64,000 nt of DNA from Pseudomonas fluorescens (GTDB taxonomy: Bacteria; Pseudomonadota; Gammaproteobacteria; Pseudomonadales; Pseudomonadaceae): contig NZ_CABVGX010000018.1 of the NCBI RefSeq assembly GCF_902497625.1, positions 41,580-105,579 on the forward strand, read 5' to 3'. Shown here piece by piece: positions 32,075-41,968 of the stretch. The notes beneath the pieces were generated by a model. That model was not told the origin of the DNA, searched no databases, and worked only from the letters and a program-made list of their open reading frames with translations. Position 1 is the first letter of the stretch. The number at the start of each line of letters is the position of its first letter. Made by a program: the position numbers and the translations under genes.

Positions 32075-32677
32075 ATGTTGAAAATCGTTCACTTGCTAAT
32101 GGGCGCAGCTGCCTTGTTGCTGTCCTTCATCCCGAGTCTGGGATCCGACGCCGTACCTTACCTGCAACAACCCGATGCGCTTTATCTGGCCTTTTTCGGC
32201 CTGCTCAACCTCACCCTCGCGCCTGTCATCCCGTACTGGAACAAAGGCCCGCGCCATCAATTGCAAAACCTCGTCAGCGTATTGCTGGTACTGGCGGTGG
32301 CGTTGCAAACCCTGGCGCTGCTCGCGCCGATGCCGTTCATCGCCGATCAACCGGCCGTGCTGTTCAGCCTCGTTGTTGCACTGATCGCCGTTCTTCTGCA
32401 CCTGGCCATCAGCTTCTACAGATCGTCACCGGCTGCGGCCTCGCCAAACTACGACATGACTAACCGCGATACCGGCACCGTCAAGTGGTTCAACACGTCC
32501 AAGGGCTTCGGCTTCATCTCCCGTGATTCGGGCGATGATATTTTCGTGCACTTCCGGGCCATTCGTGGCGAAGGCCACCGCGTTCTGGTCGAAGGCCAGC
32601 GCGTGGAGTTCTCCGTGATGAACCGTGATAAAGGTCTGCAAGCCGAAGATGTGATTGCTGCGTTGCCGCGACGCTGA
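32075..32677 (+). CDS. Membrane-anchored cold-shock-domain protein
   Basis: 200-residue fusion. Residues 1-115 form about four hydrophobic segments (near 5-22, 36-54, 65-87, 91-112). After a short linker comes a full cold-shock domain (about 130-200) with [16 protein letters not shown] (RNP1) and DIFVHF (RNP2). The domain should face the cytoplasm and could tether single-stranded RNA or DNA to the inner membrane. A strong terminator follows. The free cold-shock gene at 15637 has the same motifs without the membrane part. I know no defined function for this arrangement. Confidence 0.9.
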   Translation: MLKIVHLLMGAAALLLSFIPSLGSDAVPYLQQPDALYLAFFGLLNLTLAPVIPYWNKGPRHQLQNLVSVLLVLAVALQTLALLAPMPFIADQPAVLFSLVVALIAVLLHLAISFYRSSPAAASPNYDMTNRDTGTVKWFNTSKGFGFISRDSGDDIFVHFRAIRGEGHRVLVEGQRVEFSVMNRDKGLQAEDVIAALPRR

Positions 32678-32687
32678 TTCGCCCCCC

Positions 32688-32719
32688 AAAAAAAACCGCG
32701 ACTCGTCGCGGTTTTTTTT
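32688..32719. terminator. Bidirectional terminator between the cold-shock gene and slyX
   Basis: A-run, stem CCGCGA / TCGCGG (32696-32711) and T-run of eight, symmetrical, between two convergent genes. Confidence 0.93.
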
Positions 32720-32749
32720 GCCCTTCATTAATGACAGGCACCTTGTTCC

Positions 32750-32956
32750 TTAATAATGCGGCGGTGGCGCTTCCTCTTCGGAAGACTCGAACTGCCCGAC
32801 CATTTCTTCTTGCCGCTTGAGCAGTGCCGCCATTTGTAGCTGCAGTCGCTCGACCTCGCGCTGCTGGACTGCCAGCACATCGCTCAACGCCTGGATGGTG
32901 TCATCCTGAAAAGCCAGCTGGCTTTCCAGATCGGTAACGCGATGCTCCAGATTCAT
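32750..32956 (-). CDS. slyX: SlyX family protein
   Basis: 68-residue coiled-coil protein: [20 protein letters not shown] and further heptad-like repeats to about residue 52, then an acidic tail ending PPPHY, the family signature. SlyX was first seen beside slyD; its function is unknown. The ATG overlaps the stop of the HIT gene by four bases (ATGA), so translation is coupled. Confidence 0.95.
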   Translation of the reverse strand: MNLEHRVTDLESQLAFQDDTIQALSDVLAVQQREVERLQLQMAALLKRQEEMVGQFESSEEEAPPPHY

Positions 32957-33384
32957 GAACCATCCTCCAAAAACGTGAAATCATTGGTCAACACCAGACG
33001 CAAGCGCTCGCGAATCGCTGCGACCTGCTCTGCGTCATAGGGTTCGGCCACATGCTTGCCCCAGACTGGAGCGGGCCATGCCACATCATCACGTTTACGC
33101 ACAATCACATGCATATGTAACTGGCTGACCACGTTCCCCAGCGCCGCAACATTCAACTTATCGGCGTCGAACGTGTCTTTGAGAATTTCTGCCAACGCCG
33201 TGGTTTCTTGCCACAACTGCAGTTGATCAGCGACATTCAACTGAAATATCTCACTGATAGCTTCGCGTCGCGGCACCAGGATGAACCAGGGATAGTTCGA
33301 GTCATTGGACAACAGCAATCGGCAGAGCGGAAAGTCTCCGATCGCAAGTGTGTCTTGTTGAAGCCGTGGATCTAAGGCGAACAC
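32953..33384 (-). CDS. HIT domain protein
   Basis: 143-residue histidine-triad hydrolase family member, likely acting on nucleotide phosphates such as dinucleoside polyphosphates. The signature reads [10 protein letters not shown], that is Gln-x-His-x-His: the first histidine of the canonical triad is a glutamine. I choose the GTG at 33384, because GGAG lies eight bases before it; the GTG nine bases upstream overlaps that site and lacks one. Coupled to slyX. The product should be cytosolic. Confidence 0.92.
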   Translation of the reverse strand: MFALDPRLQQDTLAIGDFPLCRLLLSNDSNYPWFILVPRREAISEIFQLNVADQLQLWQETTALAEILKDTFDADKLNVAALGNVVSQLHMHVIVRKRDDVAWPAPVWGKHVAEPYDAEQVAAIRERLRLVLTNDFTFLEDGS

Positions 33385-33393
33385 TATGTGCAC

Positions 33394-34281
33394 TCCGTGT
33401 TGTCATCAATTCCAGCTTGGAGGCGCCCCGCGAGACGACGCATCAAGCGACAGGACTCAAGCATACCTGCGAACGGGTTCAGCTTCACGAAATCGCGAGT
33501 CATTGATGCGCACTTCGCGCCCCGACACGAGCCGTTATTTGCGCCTATGCACCATTTCGGCCCCTGTGTTACCGAATGCGCGCACAGAATCGCAGGGGAA
33601 CCGTCTGCCGTCCGCTTGCCGCCATGGACCGCGAGGAGAGAATCCGGTGACACACAGATTTTTTTTGCACCAAAACCGAACATTGCGTCTACGCTCAGTG
33701 CGGCAGGCATCCGCCATTTACTCACTGAAGGGTGAACGGGTAACGTTTTTTGTTGTCGCCTCAGCCGGGTGGTCGAACCACCACACTGGCAAGGATGCCG
33801 TCAAGCATGATTAAAAGCGGCGTGTAACCCCCGGTTTTATGGGGTTTTTACCAACGCCGAACGACTTCTCGAAAAAAAAATCCAGAGGGTGGAGTTTTGA
33901 GCACGCTTGTTGCATCACCCCACACATCGCCTCTTAAGCGGCCGCTGGAAGTGGAGCGCTCAGAGGCTAATAAATAAACGTGGCAGGGCTGCCCGGCGGA
34001 GATCCACACGTGTTGCCAAGGGACTCCTTTTTAACGATGACCAAGCCTGGAAATACCGGTGCTGAAGTTGTCAAAAAGCATTGTATCGGGGCTTTAAATT
34101 TGCGACGTCTACCCAACTGTTTGCGACAGGGTCGTAAAGAAGTTGAAAGGTCAGATTAGCAAGTATCGCCAACAAGGTCGGCGTGATATAAGTTTGCGTC
34201 GACACAAAAAGAAAGAGCCGCCCAGATAAAAAAACAGGTGGGACGGCAGTACTCTTCTAAAAACCAAAGGAGCAAATCACG
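33394..34281. other. Long gene-poor region before the porin
   Basis: About 890 bp. The left half (33,390-33,815) has overlapping open frames on both strands, none with a good ribosome-binding site or recognisable domain. A weak terminator-like hairpin (AACCCC...GGGGTTTTT) lies at 33826-33849. The right half is leader and promoter of the porin and contains the ArgR-like operator. A promoter or small RNA may be hidden here but I cannot demonstrate one. Confidence 0.45.
34087..34128 (-). promoter_or_regulatory. ArgR-like operator upstream of the OprD-family porin
   Basis: On the minus strand TGTCGC (34128-34123) and CGTCGC (34107-34102) form direct repeats exactly 21 bp apart, the spacing of Pseudomonas ArgR half-sites (TGTCGC-N8-AA-N5). 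The AA positions are poorly kept (GG and AG). Arginine control of oprD by ArgR is known in P. aeruginosa. The site is about 155 bp before the porin ATG. Confidence 0.55.
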
Positions 34282-35568
34282 ATGCGCGTGATGAAGTGGA
34301 GCATAATCGCACTGGCTGTTGCAGCAGGCACCTCGCAGTTCGCAGTAGCTTCCTCTCAAGAGGAATCCAAGGGCTTTTTTGGCGATCAAAGCCTTAAGCT
34401 GAAAACCCGTCTGCAATACATGAACCGTGACTTCCGTAATGGCGCCGGCAACATTTCCAATGGCGACGGTACGTTCAAAAGCGGTTACCGCGAAGATACC
34501 GGTATCAGCCAACTGCTGACCTACGAATCGGGCTTCACTCAGGGCACCGTTGGTTTTGGTCTTGACGCCATGGCCATGGGCTCTGCACGTCTGGACGGCG
34601 GCGAAGGCCGTACCGGTAACGGACTGTTCGCCAACAATGACGACGGCGAGCCAGAACACAGCCAGGGTAAAACCGGCGCTGCGGTCAAACTCCGCCTCTC
34701 CGACACCACGCTGAAATACGGTAACCAATTCGTAGCCAGCCCGGTCTTCGCTACCGATGACAGCCGTCTGCTGCCAGAAGTCGCAACCGGCACCCTGATC
34801 ACCAGCAAAGAGATCGAAGGTCTTGAGCTGAGCGCCGGTCGCTTCACAGCACTGAGCGCACAAACCGGTATGGGCAGGGACTCCATTAACGGCCGCCACA
34901 CTCAGGGCCTGACCAGCGCCAACATCGTGGGCGCGACCTACCAGTTCAACGACAGCCTCGTGGGTACTGTTGCAGCGTCGGATATTGACGAGTACTTCAA
35001 GAAACAGTACGTCAACCTGAACTACACCTTGCCGATCGCCGACGCCCAGTCGCTGAACTTCGACTTCAACGGTTATCGCACCAAGGGCCAAGGCCAGGAA
35101 CGTGCCGGCAACGTCGACAACAAAATCTGGTCCCTGGCTGCTGCCTATAGCCTCGGCGCACACAAGTTCACTATCGCTCACCAACGTTCCAGCGGCGACG
35201 CTGGCTACTACTACGGTGTAGACGGCGGTAGCGCTGTGTTCCTGGCCAACTCCATCCAGATCTCCGACTTTAACGGTAAGGACGAGCGCTCCTGGCAGGC
35301 TCGTTACGACATCAACATGGCGGAGTTCGGTGTTCCGGGCCTGAGCTTCATGACCCGTTACGTCAAAGGTGACAACATTGACACCGGCGGTGATTCCGAC
35401 AGCCAGGAAACCGAACTGAACTACGAGGCCAAATACGTGATGCAAGAAGGTCCTGCAAAGGATCTGTCTTTCCGTCTGCGTAGCGCCGTGTACCGCGCCA
35501 ACAGTGATTACAACAACGACAACAACGATGTTCGTGTAATCATCGAGTACCCGCTGAGCATCTTGTAA
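34282..35568 (+). CDS. OprD-family outer-membrane porin
   Basis: 428-residue substrate-specific porin. A signal peptide of about 24 residues (basic start MRVMKW, hydrophobic core, cleavage near AVASS) is followed by the OprD start FFGDQSLKLKTRLQYMNRDF and alternating beta-strand segments to the C-terminus VIIEYPLSIL. AAAGGAG lies before the ATG. In P. aeruginosa oprD itself stands in this neighbourhood (near slyX, dps, aspS), so a basic-amino-acid role is plausible, supported by the ArgR-like site. Sub-family (OprD, OprE, OprQ) cannot be fixed by eye. Confidence 0.93.
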   Translation: MRVMKWSIIALAVAAGTSQFAVASSQEESKGFFGDQSLKLKTRLQYMNRDFRNGAGNISNGDGTFKSGYREDTGISQLLTYESGFTQGTVGFGLDAMAMGSARLDGGEGRTGNGLFANNDDGEPEHSQGKTGAAVKLRLSDTTLKYGNQFVASPVFATDDSRLLPEVATGTLITSKEIEGLELSAGRFTALSAQTGMGRDSINGRHTQGLTSANIVGATYQFNDSLVGTVAASDIDEYFKKQYVNLNYTLPIADAQSLNFDFNGYRTKGQGQERAGNVDNKIWSLAAAYSLGAHKFTIAHQRSSGDAGYYYGVDGGSAVFLANSIQISDFNGKDERSWQARYDINMAEFGVPGLSFMTRYVKGDNIDTGGDSDSQETELNYEAKYVMQEGPAKDLSFRLRSAVYRANSDYNNDNNDVRVIIEYPLSIL

Positions 35569-35612
35569 TAAAGATGTGAGTCGGCGATAACTCAGAGCTT
35601 TGCTCTAATCCG

Positions 35613-35648
35613 AAAACCGCCCCCTTCTTTGGAGGGGGCGGTTTTTTT
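35613..35648 (+). terminator. Porin terminator
   Basis: AAAACCGCCCCCT / AGGGGGCGGTTTT stem with a 7-nt loop and a T-run of seven, 45 nt after the stop codon. Confidence 0.96.
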
Positions 35649-35665
35649 GCGTGACTGGTTACCGA

Positions 35666-35703
35666 CAAAAAAGCCCGAAAGAATAATCTTTCGGGCTTTT
35701 TGC
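35666..35703. terminator. Bidirectional terminator before mscS end
   Basis: AAGCCCGAAAGA-ATAA-TCTTTCGGGCTT stem with A-run before and T-run after; serves the leftward mscS transcript as well as any read-through from the porin. Confidence 0.92.
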
Positions 35704-35732
35704 GTTTTACTGCCGTGGAAAACAGGAGTTGA

Positions 35733-36575
35733 TTACTGCGGCGCAGCTTCCTGAACAACGCGTATCACTCGTTGCGGAAACGGGATATCGATGTCTGCCG
35801 CCTTCAAACGATCACGAGCCTGTTCATTGAACATGAACATCACACTCCAGTAATCGCCGGTTTTAACCCACACGCGCAGGGAAACGGTAATGGAGCTGTC
35901 GCCCAACGTAGAAATTACCGCCTCGGGCGCCGGGTCAGCCAACACCCGAGGATCCTTGGCCAGCTCCAGCAATACTTCCCGGGCTTTTTGCAGATCGGCT
36001 TCATAATCGACGCCGACATCAAACACCACCTTGCGCGTCGGTTGACGGTTGGTGTTGGTGATGATGCCGTTCGACAGATTGCCATTGGGCAGGATGATGG
36101 TTTTATTATCGCCAGTGCGCAGTACGGTGTGGAAGATCTGGATGCTGTCAACGGTACCGGCCACGCCCTGCGCTTCGATCCAGTCACCAATGCGGAACGG
36201 ACGGAACAGCAGTATCAACACGCCACCGGCAAAATTCGCCAGACTGCCCTGCAACGCCAGACCGATGGCCAGACCCGCGGCACCAATTGCGGCCACGAAT
36301 GAGGTGGTTTCCACACCTATCATCGACGCCACGCTAACAATCAGCAACACCTTGAGGATGATGTTCGCCAGGCTGCTGATAAACCCTTGCAGCGCCAGGT
36401 CGGCATTGCGCAATGCGAGCAGACCTCCCAGTTTCTGCGTCACTTTGTTGATCAGCCACCAGCCGATGGCCAGCGTGATGACGGCCAGCAGGACACGGCT
36501 GCCGTATTCCATGATCATCGGGATCCAGGCTTGGGACGCCTTGACCAGGTGATCCATTTCAGCATTCAAATCCAT
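35733..36575 (-). CDS. mscS: Small-conductance mechanosensitive channel MscS
   Basis: 280-residue inner-membrane channel that opens on hypo-osmotic shock. Three transmembrane helices (about 24-45, 63-85, 90-115); the third is the Gly/Ala-rich pore helix FVAAIGAAGLAIGLALQGSL. The cytoplasmic beta domain GGVLILLFRPFRIGDWIEA and the vestibule follow. The length matches E. coli MscS (286). AGGAG precedes the ATG. It lies near yajQ as in P. aeruginosa. Confidence 0.96.
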   Translation of the reverse strand: MDLNAEMDHLVKASQAWIPMIMEYGSRVLLAVITLAIGWWLINKVTQKLGGLLALRNADLALQGFISSLANIILKVLLIVSVASMIGVETTSFVAAIGAAGLAIGLALQGSLANFAGGVLILLFRPFRIGDWIEAQGVAGTVDSIQIFHTVLRTGDNKTIILPNGNLSNGIITNTNRQPTRKVVFDVGVDYEADLQKAREVLLELAKDPRVLADPAPEAVISTLGDSSITVSLRVWVKTGDYWSVMFMFNEQARDRLKAADIDIPFPQRVIRVVQEAAPQ

Positions 36576-36701
36576 CTACGTTCTCCTGATTTGCGTCTAA
36601 CCCGGCAGAAAATGAACGACAGAAGGTCGAACCCGAAGGCTCAACCGTCCCTGCCGGTACTTGGGCCTCGGACGCCGAAAACGCCGAGAGGTTCCACCTG
36701 A

Positions 36702-38246
<1,545 letters not shown>

Positions 38247-38291
38247 GCAGCGGCTACGCTGCCCACTTGTTCCTCAGCAGCGAAAAACCTG

Positions 38292-40328
38292 ATGCCACTG
38301 CGCCAGCGTCTCGAAAACCTTCCGGTCGGCCAGAAACTCCTCGCCGCACTTTTGGTGTTGTTGACCACGGTCCTGCTGGTCGCCAACCTGACCTTTATCA
38401 GTGCCGCGTATTACATCTCCCAGGAAAGCATGGCGCCGCAGGCGCTGCAGACCATTGGCCGGCTGGTTTCCAACCCGAGCCTGATATCTGACGCACTGAA
38501 ATCGCCGCAAAGCGCAGAGCGTCTGCTCAACGAACTCAACAGCTATTCACCGTTGCGCGCCGCCGCTCTCTATGACGGCCAGGGTGAGCGTCTGGCGCAA
38601 TTGCAAAATGGCGAAAAACTGAGATTGCCCGGGCACTACCGGCAGATCGAATCCTGGCAGGCCACCGAGTTTCGCAGTAACCAGATCATCACCCTGCCCC
38701 GCCCCGGCACGGCACCTGGCCATCTTTTACTGGTGGCCAGCAGCGAACTGCCGATGGCGTTTTACACCGGCACCCTGACCGCCAGTCTCGGCATTCTGAT
38801 CTTCAGCGTATTGCTATGGCTGGTGATCGCCCGGCAGATCAAACGACTGATCACCCGGCCGATCCATCAGCTGGAAGAGCTCTCCCGCCAGGTCACTCGG
38901 GAGGAGAACTACGCACTGCGGGCTTCGCGCGGCAATCATGATGAAATCGGCAGCCTTGCCGAGGCGTTCAACACCATGCTCACTCGCATCGAAGCCCGCG
39001 AGCACCAGCTTAAACGCGCACGCGACGACTCCCAGGCCGCTTATGACCAGGCTCAGGGCCTGGCCGAGGAAACCCGTCACACCAACCGCAAGCTGGAACT
39101 CGAAGTCCAAGTGCGCAGCAAGATCGAGAAGAAACTCACCGGTTTCCAGAATTACCTGAACAGCATCATCGACTCCATGCCCTCGGCGCTTATTGCCCTG
39201 GATGAGCAACTCTACGTGACACAGTGGAATCAGGAAGCCAGCGCCCTGTCCGGCACGCGCCTTGATGAAGCGCTGAATCAGCCGATCTTCCTCGCCTTCG
39301 AACCGCTGAAACCGTTTTTACCGCAACTTAAGCAGACCGTGGAACAACATACGGTGGCGAAAATCGAACGCGTAACCTGGTTCAAGGATGACGAAGCCAG
39401 GCACTACGCACTGACGTTTTACCCGCTAATGGGCGGGGCCGGGCGCGGAGTGGTGATCCGCATCGACGACATCACCCAGCGTCTTTCACTGGAAGAAATG
39501 ATGGTGCAGTCGGAAAAGATGCTCTCGGTCGGTGGCCTGGCTGCGGGCATGGCCCATGAAATCAATAACCCGTTGGGGGCCATCCTGCACAACGTGCAGA
39601 ATATTCGCCGTCGCTTGTCTCCCGACCTGCCCAAAAATCTTGAGCAAGCCGAGCTGATCGGCATAGAGCTGGACACCGTGAACAAGTACCTGCAAGCGCG
39701 AGAAGTGCCGCAGTTACTCGACGGCATTCAGCAGGCGGGCGCCCGCGCGGCAAAGATCGTCACGCACATGCTCAGCTTCAGCCGCCGCAGCACCCGGCAG
39801 ATGGCGCCGTGCGACTTGCCGGCGCTGATCGACCAAGCCGTGGAAATTGCCGGCAATGACTTTGACCTGGCGATCGGTTTTGACTTCAAGGGTCAGGCCA
39901 TCATCCGCCAATTCGATCCCGCATTGGGGCCGGTACCCGGAACCGCCAACGAACTGGAGCAGGTGCTGCTCAACCTGTTGAAAAACGCCGCACAAGCCAT
40001 TCACCAACGCGAAGATGATCGCGAACCGGGGCGGATTATTCTGCGGACGCGGCTGAACCCGCCGTGGGCGGAAATCCAGGTCGAGGATAACGGCATCGGC
40101 ATGAGTGAAAACGTGCGCAAACGCACCTTCGAGCCATTCTTCACCACCAAGGAGATCGGCCAGGGCACCGGGCTTGGCCTGTCGGTTTCCTACTTCATCA
40201 TCACCAATAACCACAAAGGCCAGATGGAAGTGCAATCATCGCCAGGCCAAGGTACCTGTTTCACCCTGCGTCTGCCTTTGGCGAGCACCCCGCTCGTCTC
40301 CGAAGAAATCAATCAAACAACGAGGTAA
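38292..40328 (+). CDS. Sensor histidine kinase with HAMP and PAS domains
   Basis: 678-residue membrane kinase. Parts: helix 1 (about 15-37), periplasmic sensor (38-160), helix 2 (about 160-180), HAMP (about 180-235), coiled coil (240-290), PAS (about 295-395), HisKA dimerisation domain with phospho-acceptor His422 in MAHEINNPLG, and an ATPase domain with NELEQVLLNLLKNAAQAI, DNGIGM and GTGLGLSVS. No response regulator is beside it. Position between panE and the adenosyltransferase matches P. aeruginosa PA4398, which I recall as affecting swarming and biofilm. The stimulus is unknown. Confidence 0.93.
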   Translation: MPLRQRLENLPVGQKLLAALLVLLTTVLLVANLTFISAAYYISQESMAPQALQTIGRLVSNPSLISDALKSPQSAERLLNELNSYSPLRAAALYDGQGERLAQLQNGEKLRLPGHYRQIESWQATEFRSNQIITLPRPGTAPGHLLLVASSELPMAFYTGTLTASLGILIFSVLLWLVIARQIKRLITRPIHQLEELSRQVTREENYALRASRGNHDEIGSLAEAFNTMLTRIEAREHQLKRARDDSQAAYDQAQGLAEETRHTNRKLELEVQVRSKIEKKLTGFQNYLNSIIDSMPSALIALDEQLYVTQWNQEASALSGTRLDEALNQPIFLAFEPLKPFLPQLKQTVEQHTVAKIERVTWFKDDEARHYALTFYPLMGGAGRGVVIRIDDITQRLSLEEMMVQSEKMLSVGGLAAGMAHEINNPLGAILHNVQNIRRRLSPDLPKNLEQAELIGIELDTVNKYLQAREVPQLLDGIQQAGARAAKIVTHMLSFSRRSTRQMAPCDLPALIDQAVEIAGNDFDLAIGFDFKGQAIIRQFDPALGPVPGTANELEQVLLNLLKNAAQAIHQREDDREPGRIILRTRLNPPWAEIQVEDNGIGMSENVRKRTFEPFFTTKEIGQGTGLGLSVSYFIITNNHKGQMEVQSSPGQGTCFTLRLPLASTPLVSEEINQTTR

Positions 40329-40331
40329 ACC

Positions 40332-40913
40332 ATGGGCTTTCGCTTGTCGAAGATATATACCCGCACCGGCGACAAAGGCGAGACCGGACTGGGCGACGGC
40401 CGCCGCGTGCCCAAGGACCATCCGCGCATCGAAGCGATCGGCGAAGTTGATACGTTGAACAGTCAGGTCGGCGTATTGTTGGCCGGACTGGCGGTAGAAT
40501 CGGCTGTCTATCCGGGGCTTGGGGAAGTGATCGAAATATTAGCGCCGTGTCAGCACCGGTTATTCGATCTTGGCGGCGAATTGGCCATGCCGGAATATCA
40601 GGCCCTGAACGCTTCGGAGATTGAGCGCCTGGAGGCGGCGATCGATGTGTGGAACGAGGAACTGGGGCCGCTGAAGAACTTCATTCTGCCTGGTGGTTCG
40701 ACGCTCATCGCCCAGGCGCATGTATGTCGAAGCCTGGCACGCAGTGCCGAGCGACGCTGTCAGCATTTGAACGCGGTCGAACCTTTGGCCGGGGTGGGTT
40801 TGGCGTATATCAATCGGTTGTCGGATTTGCTGTTTGTGGTGGCGCGGGTGATTGCGCGGCGCCAAGGTGTTGCGGAGATTTTATGGCAAGCGGCGGTGAA
40901 GCCTCAGGAATAA
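40332..40913 (+). CDS. Cob(I)alamin adenosyltransferase, PduO type
   Basis: 193-residue ATP:corrinoid adenosyltransferase of the PduO/MMAB family, making adenosylcobalamin from reduced cobalamin. The ATP-binding N-terminus KIYTRTGDKGETGLGDG (about 7-23) and the RSAERR motif (about 138-143) are clear. Starts three bases after the kinase stop, so it is cotranscribed with it. A REP doublet follows. Confidence 0.94.
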   Translation: MGFRLSKIYTRTGDKGETGLGDGRRVPKDHPRIEAIGEVDTLNSQVGVLLAGLAVESAVYPGLGEVIEILAPCQHRLFDLGGELAMPEYQALNASEIERLEAAIDVWNEELGPLKNFILPGGSTLIAQAHVCRSLARSAERRCQHLNAVEPLAGVGLAYINRLSDLLFVVARVIARRQGVAEILWQAAVKPQE

Positions 40914-40935
40914 ACCGCGCCTGTAAAGCCACTTA

Positions 40936-41004
40936 CGCGAGCAGGCTCGCTCCCACATTGGATCTGTTTACGCCACTAACCCTGTGGGAGCGAGCCTGCT
41001 CGCG
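40936..41004. repeat. REPIN (REP doublet, inverted order)
   Basis: CGCGAGCAGGCTCGCTCCCAC at 40936-40956 and its exact reverse complement at 40984-41004, 27 nt apart. Same family as at 7121 but with the short interior. Confidence 0.92.
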
Positions 41005-41017
41005 AAGAGGCCAGCTG

Positions 41018-41968
41018 CTACACCAATGAATCAGGCCAAAACGCGCGGATCCCTGCGACACCTTGTGCCCCGGCCGCCCAGGCTTTGTCCTGCTCGGCCG
41101 GGCCAACGCCTCCCAGCAAAAATACCGGCCTGCTGAACCCTTCAATCAGTGTCGAAGCCTGCTCCCAACCCAACGGCAGTGCATCCGGATGCGTCTGGGT
41201 CTTTTGCACCGGCGACAGAGTCACAAAGTCCACGCCCATCTGCTCCGCCAACGCCAACTCTTCAGCGTTATGGCAGGACGCCGCCAACCAGCGTGAGGCT
41301 GGCAACGGCCGCCCGGCGCCAGCGTACTTGCGCAGTTGCGCCGAAGTGATATGCCAACCGGCCGATGGAAAATCGCCCAGCCATTCGAGGGGCCCTTTGA
41401 TCATCAACTGCGCCTTGCCGGCACACAGCCCTGCCGCATCCACCGCCAGATCACGGTATTTCGGATCGTAGCCGTTCGGCGCCCGCAGCTGGATCAGTTT
41501 GATGCCGCCGGCGATCGCCTTCTGAATGCCGCGCAACAGCGCCGGCGTTCCCAGGTCTTGCGGAGTAATCAAGTATTGCGCAGGCAAGCGAGCCGCCGCG
41601 ACAATCGGCTGATTGGCGGCCGGAAAGTCGTAACTCGGCAGATCACGCGGGGCGACCCATTCCAGCGGCTGGCCTTCGGCGCCATGGGGCTCGCCGGTAA
41701 AAGCCGAGACTTCCCAGACATCCAGCAACACTTGCTTGTCCGGGTAGTCATGGTGAATCTTTATCAACGGGCGTGCGGCACTGACCGCAATCCCCAATTC
41801 CTCTTCAAGCTCTCGGGCCAGCGCGATCTCGACCGATTCATCCGCCTCGACCTTGCCGCCGGGGAACTCCCACAGTCCGCCCTGATGTTGGGAATCGGCA
41901 CGGCGGGCGATGAGGATTTTGCCATGGTCGTCGCGGATGACGGCGGCAGCTACGTGAACTCGTTTCAC
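41018..41968 (-). CDS. Nudix hydrolase fused to a ThiE/TenI-like domain
   Basis: 316-residue two-domain protein. Residues 1-130 form a MutT-type Nudix domain; the Nudix box GGKVEADESVEIALARELEE (about 37-56) continues ELGI and is intact, so it should hydrolyse oxidised dGTP or related nucleotides. Residues 135-316 resemble thiamine-phosphate synthase/TenI, a TIM barrel. The start is a GTG at 41968 with GGAGG seven bases before it, overlapping the GST stop. This fusion is known beside GST, argJ and secA in Pseudomonas (PA4400 type). Confidence 0.94.
   Translation of the reverse strand: MKRVHVAAAVIRDDHGKILIARRADSQHQGGLWEFPGGKVEADESVEIALARELEEELGIAVSAARPLIKIHHDYPDKQVLLDVWEVSAFTGEPHGAEGQPLEWVAPRDLPSYDFPAANQPIVAAARLPAQYLITPQDLGTPALLRGIQKAIAGGIKLIQLRAPNGYDPKYRDLAVDAAGLCAGKAQLMIKGPLEWLGDFPSAGWHITSAQLRKYAGAGRPLPASRWLAASCHNAEELALAEQMGVDFVTLSPVQKTQTHPDALPLGWEQASTLIEGFSRPVFLLGGVGPAEQDKAWAAGAQGVAGIRAFWPDSLV

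Noticed and set aside
33386..33814. 142-codon plus-strand frame followed by a terminator-like hairpin
   Set aside because: No ribosome-binding site, Cys/Arg-rich sequence without recognisable fold, and overlapping frames of similar length in both strands.
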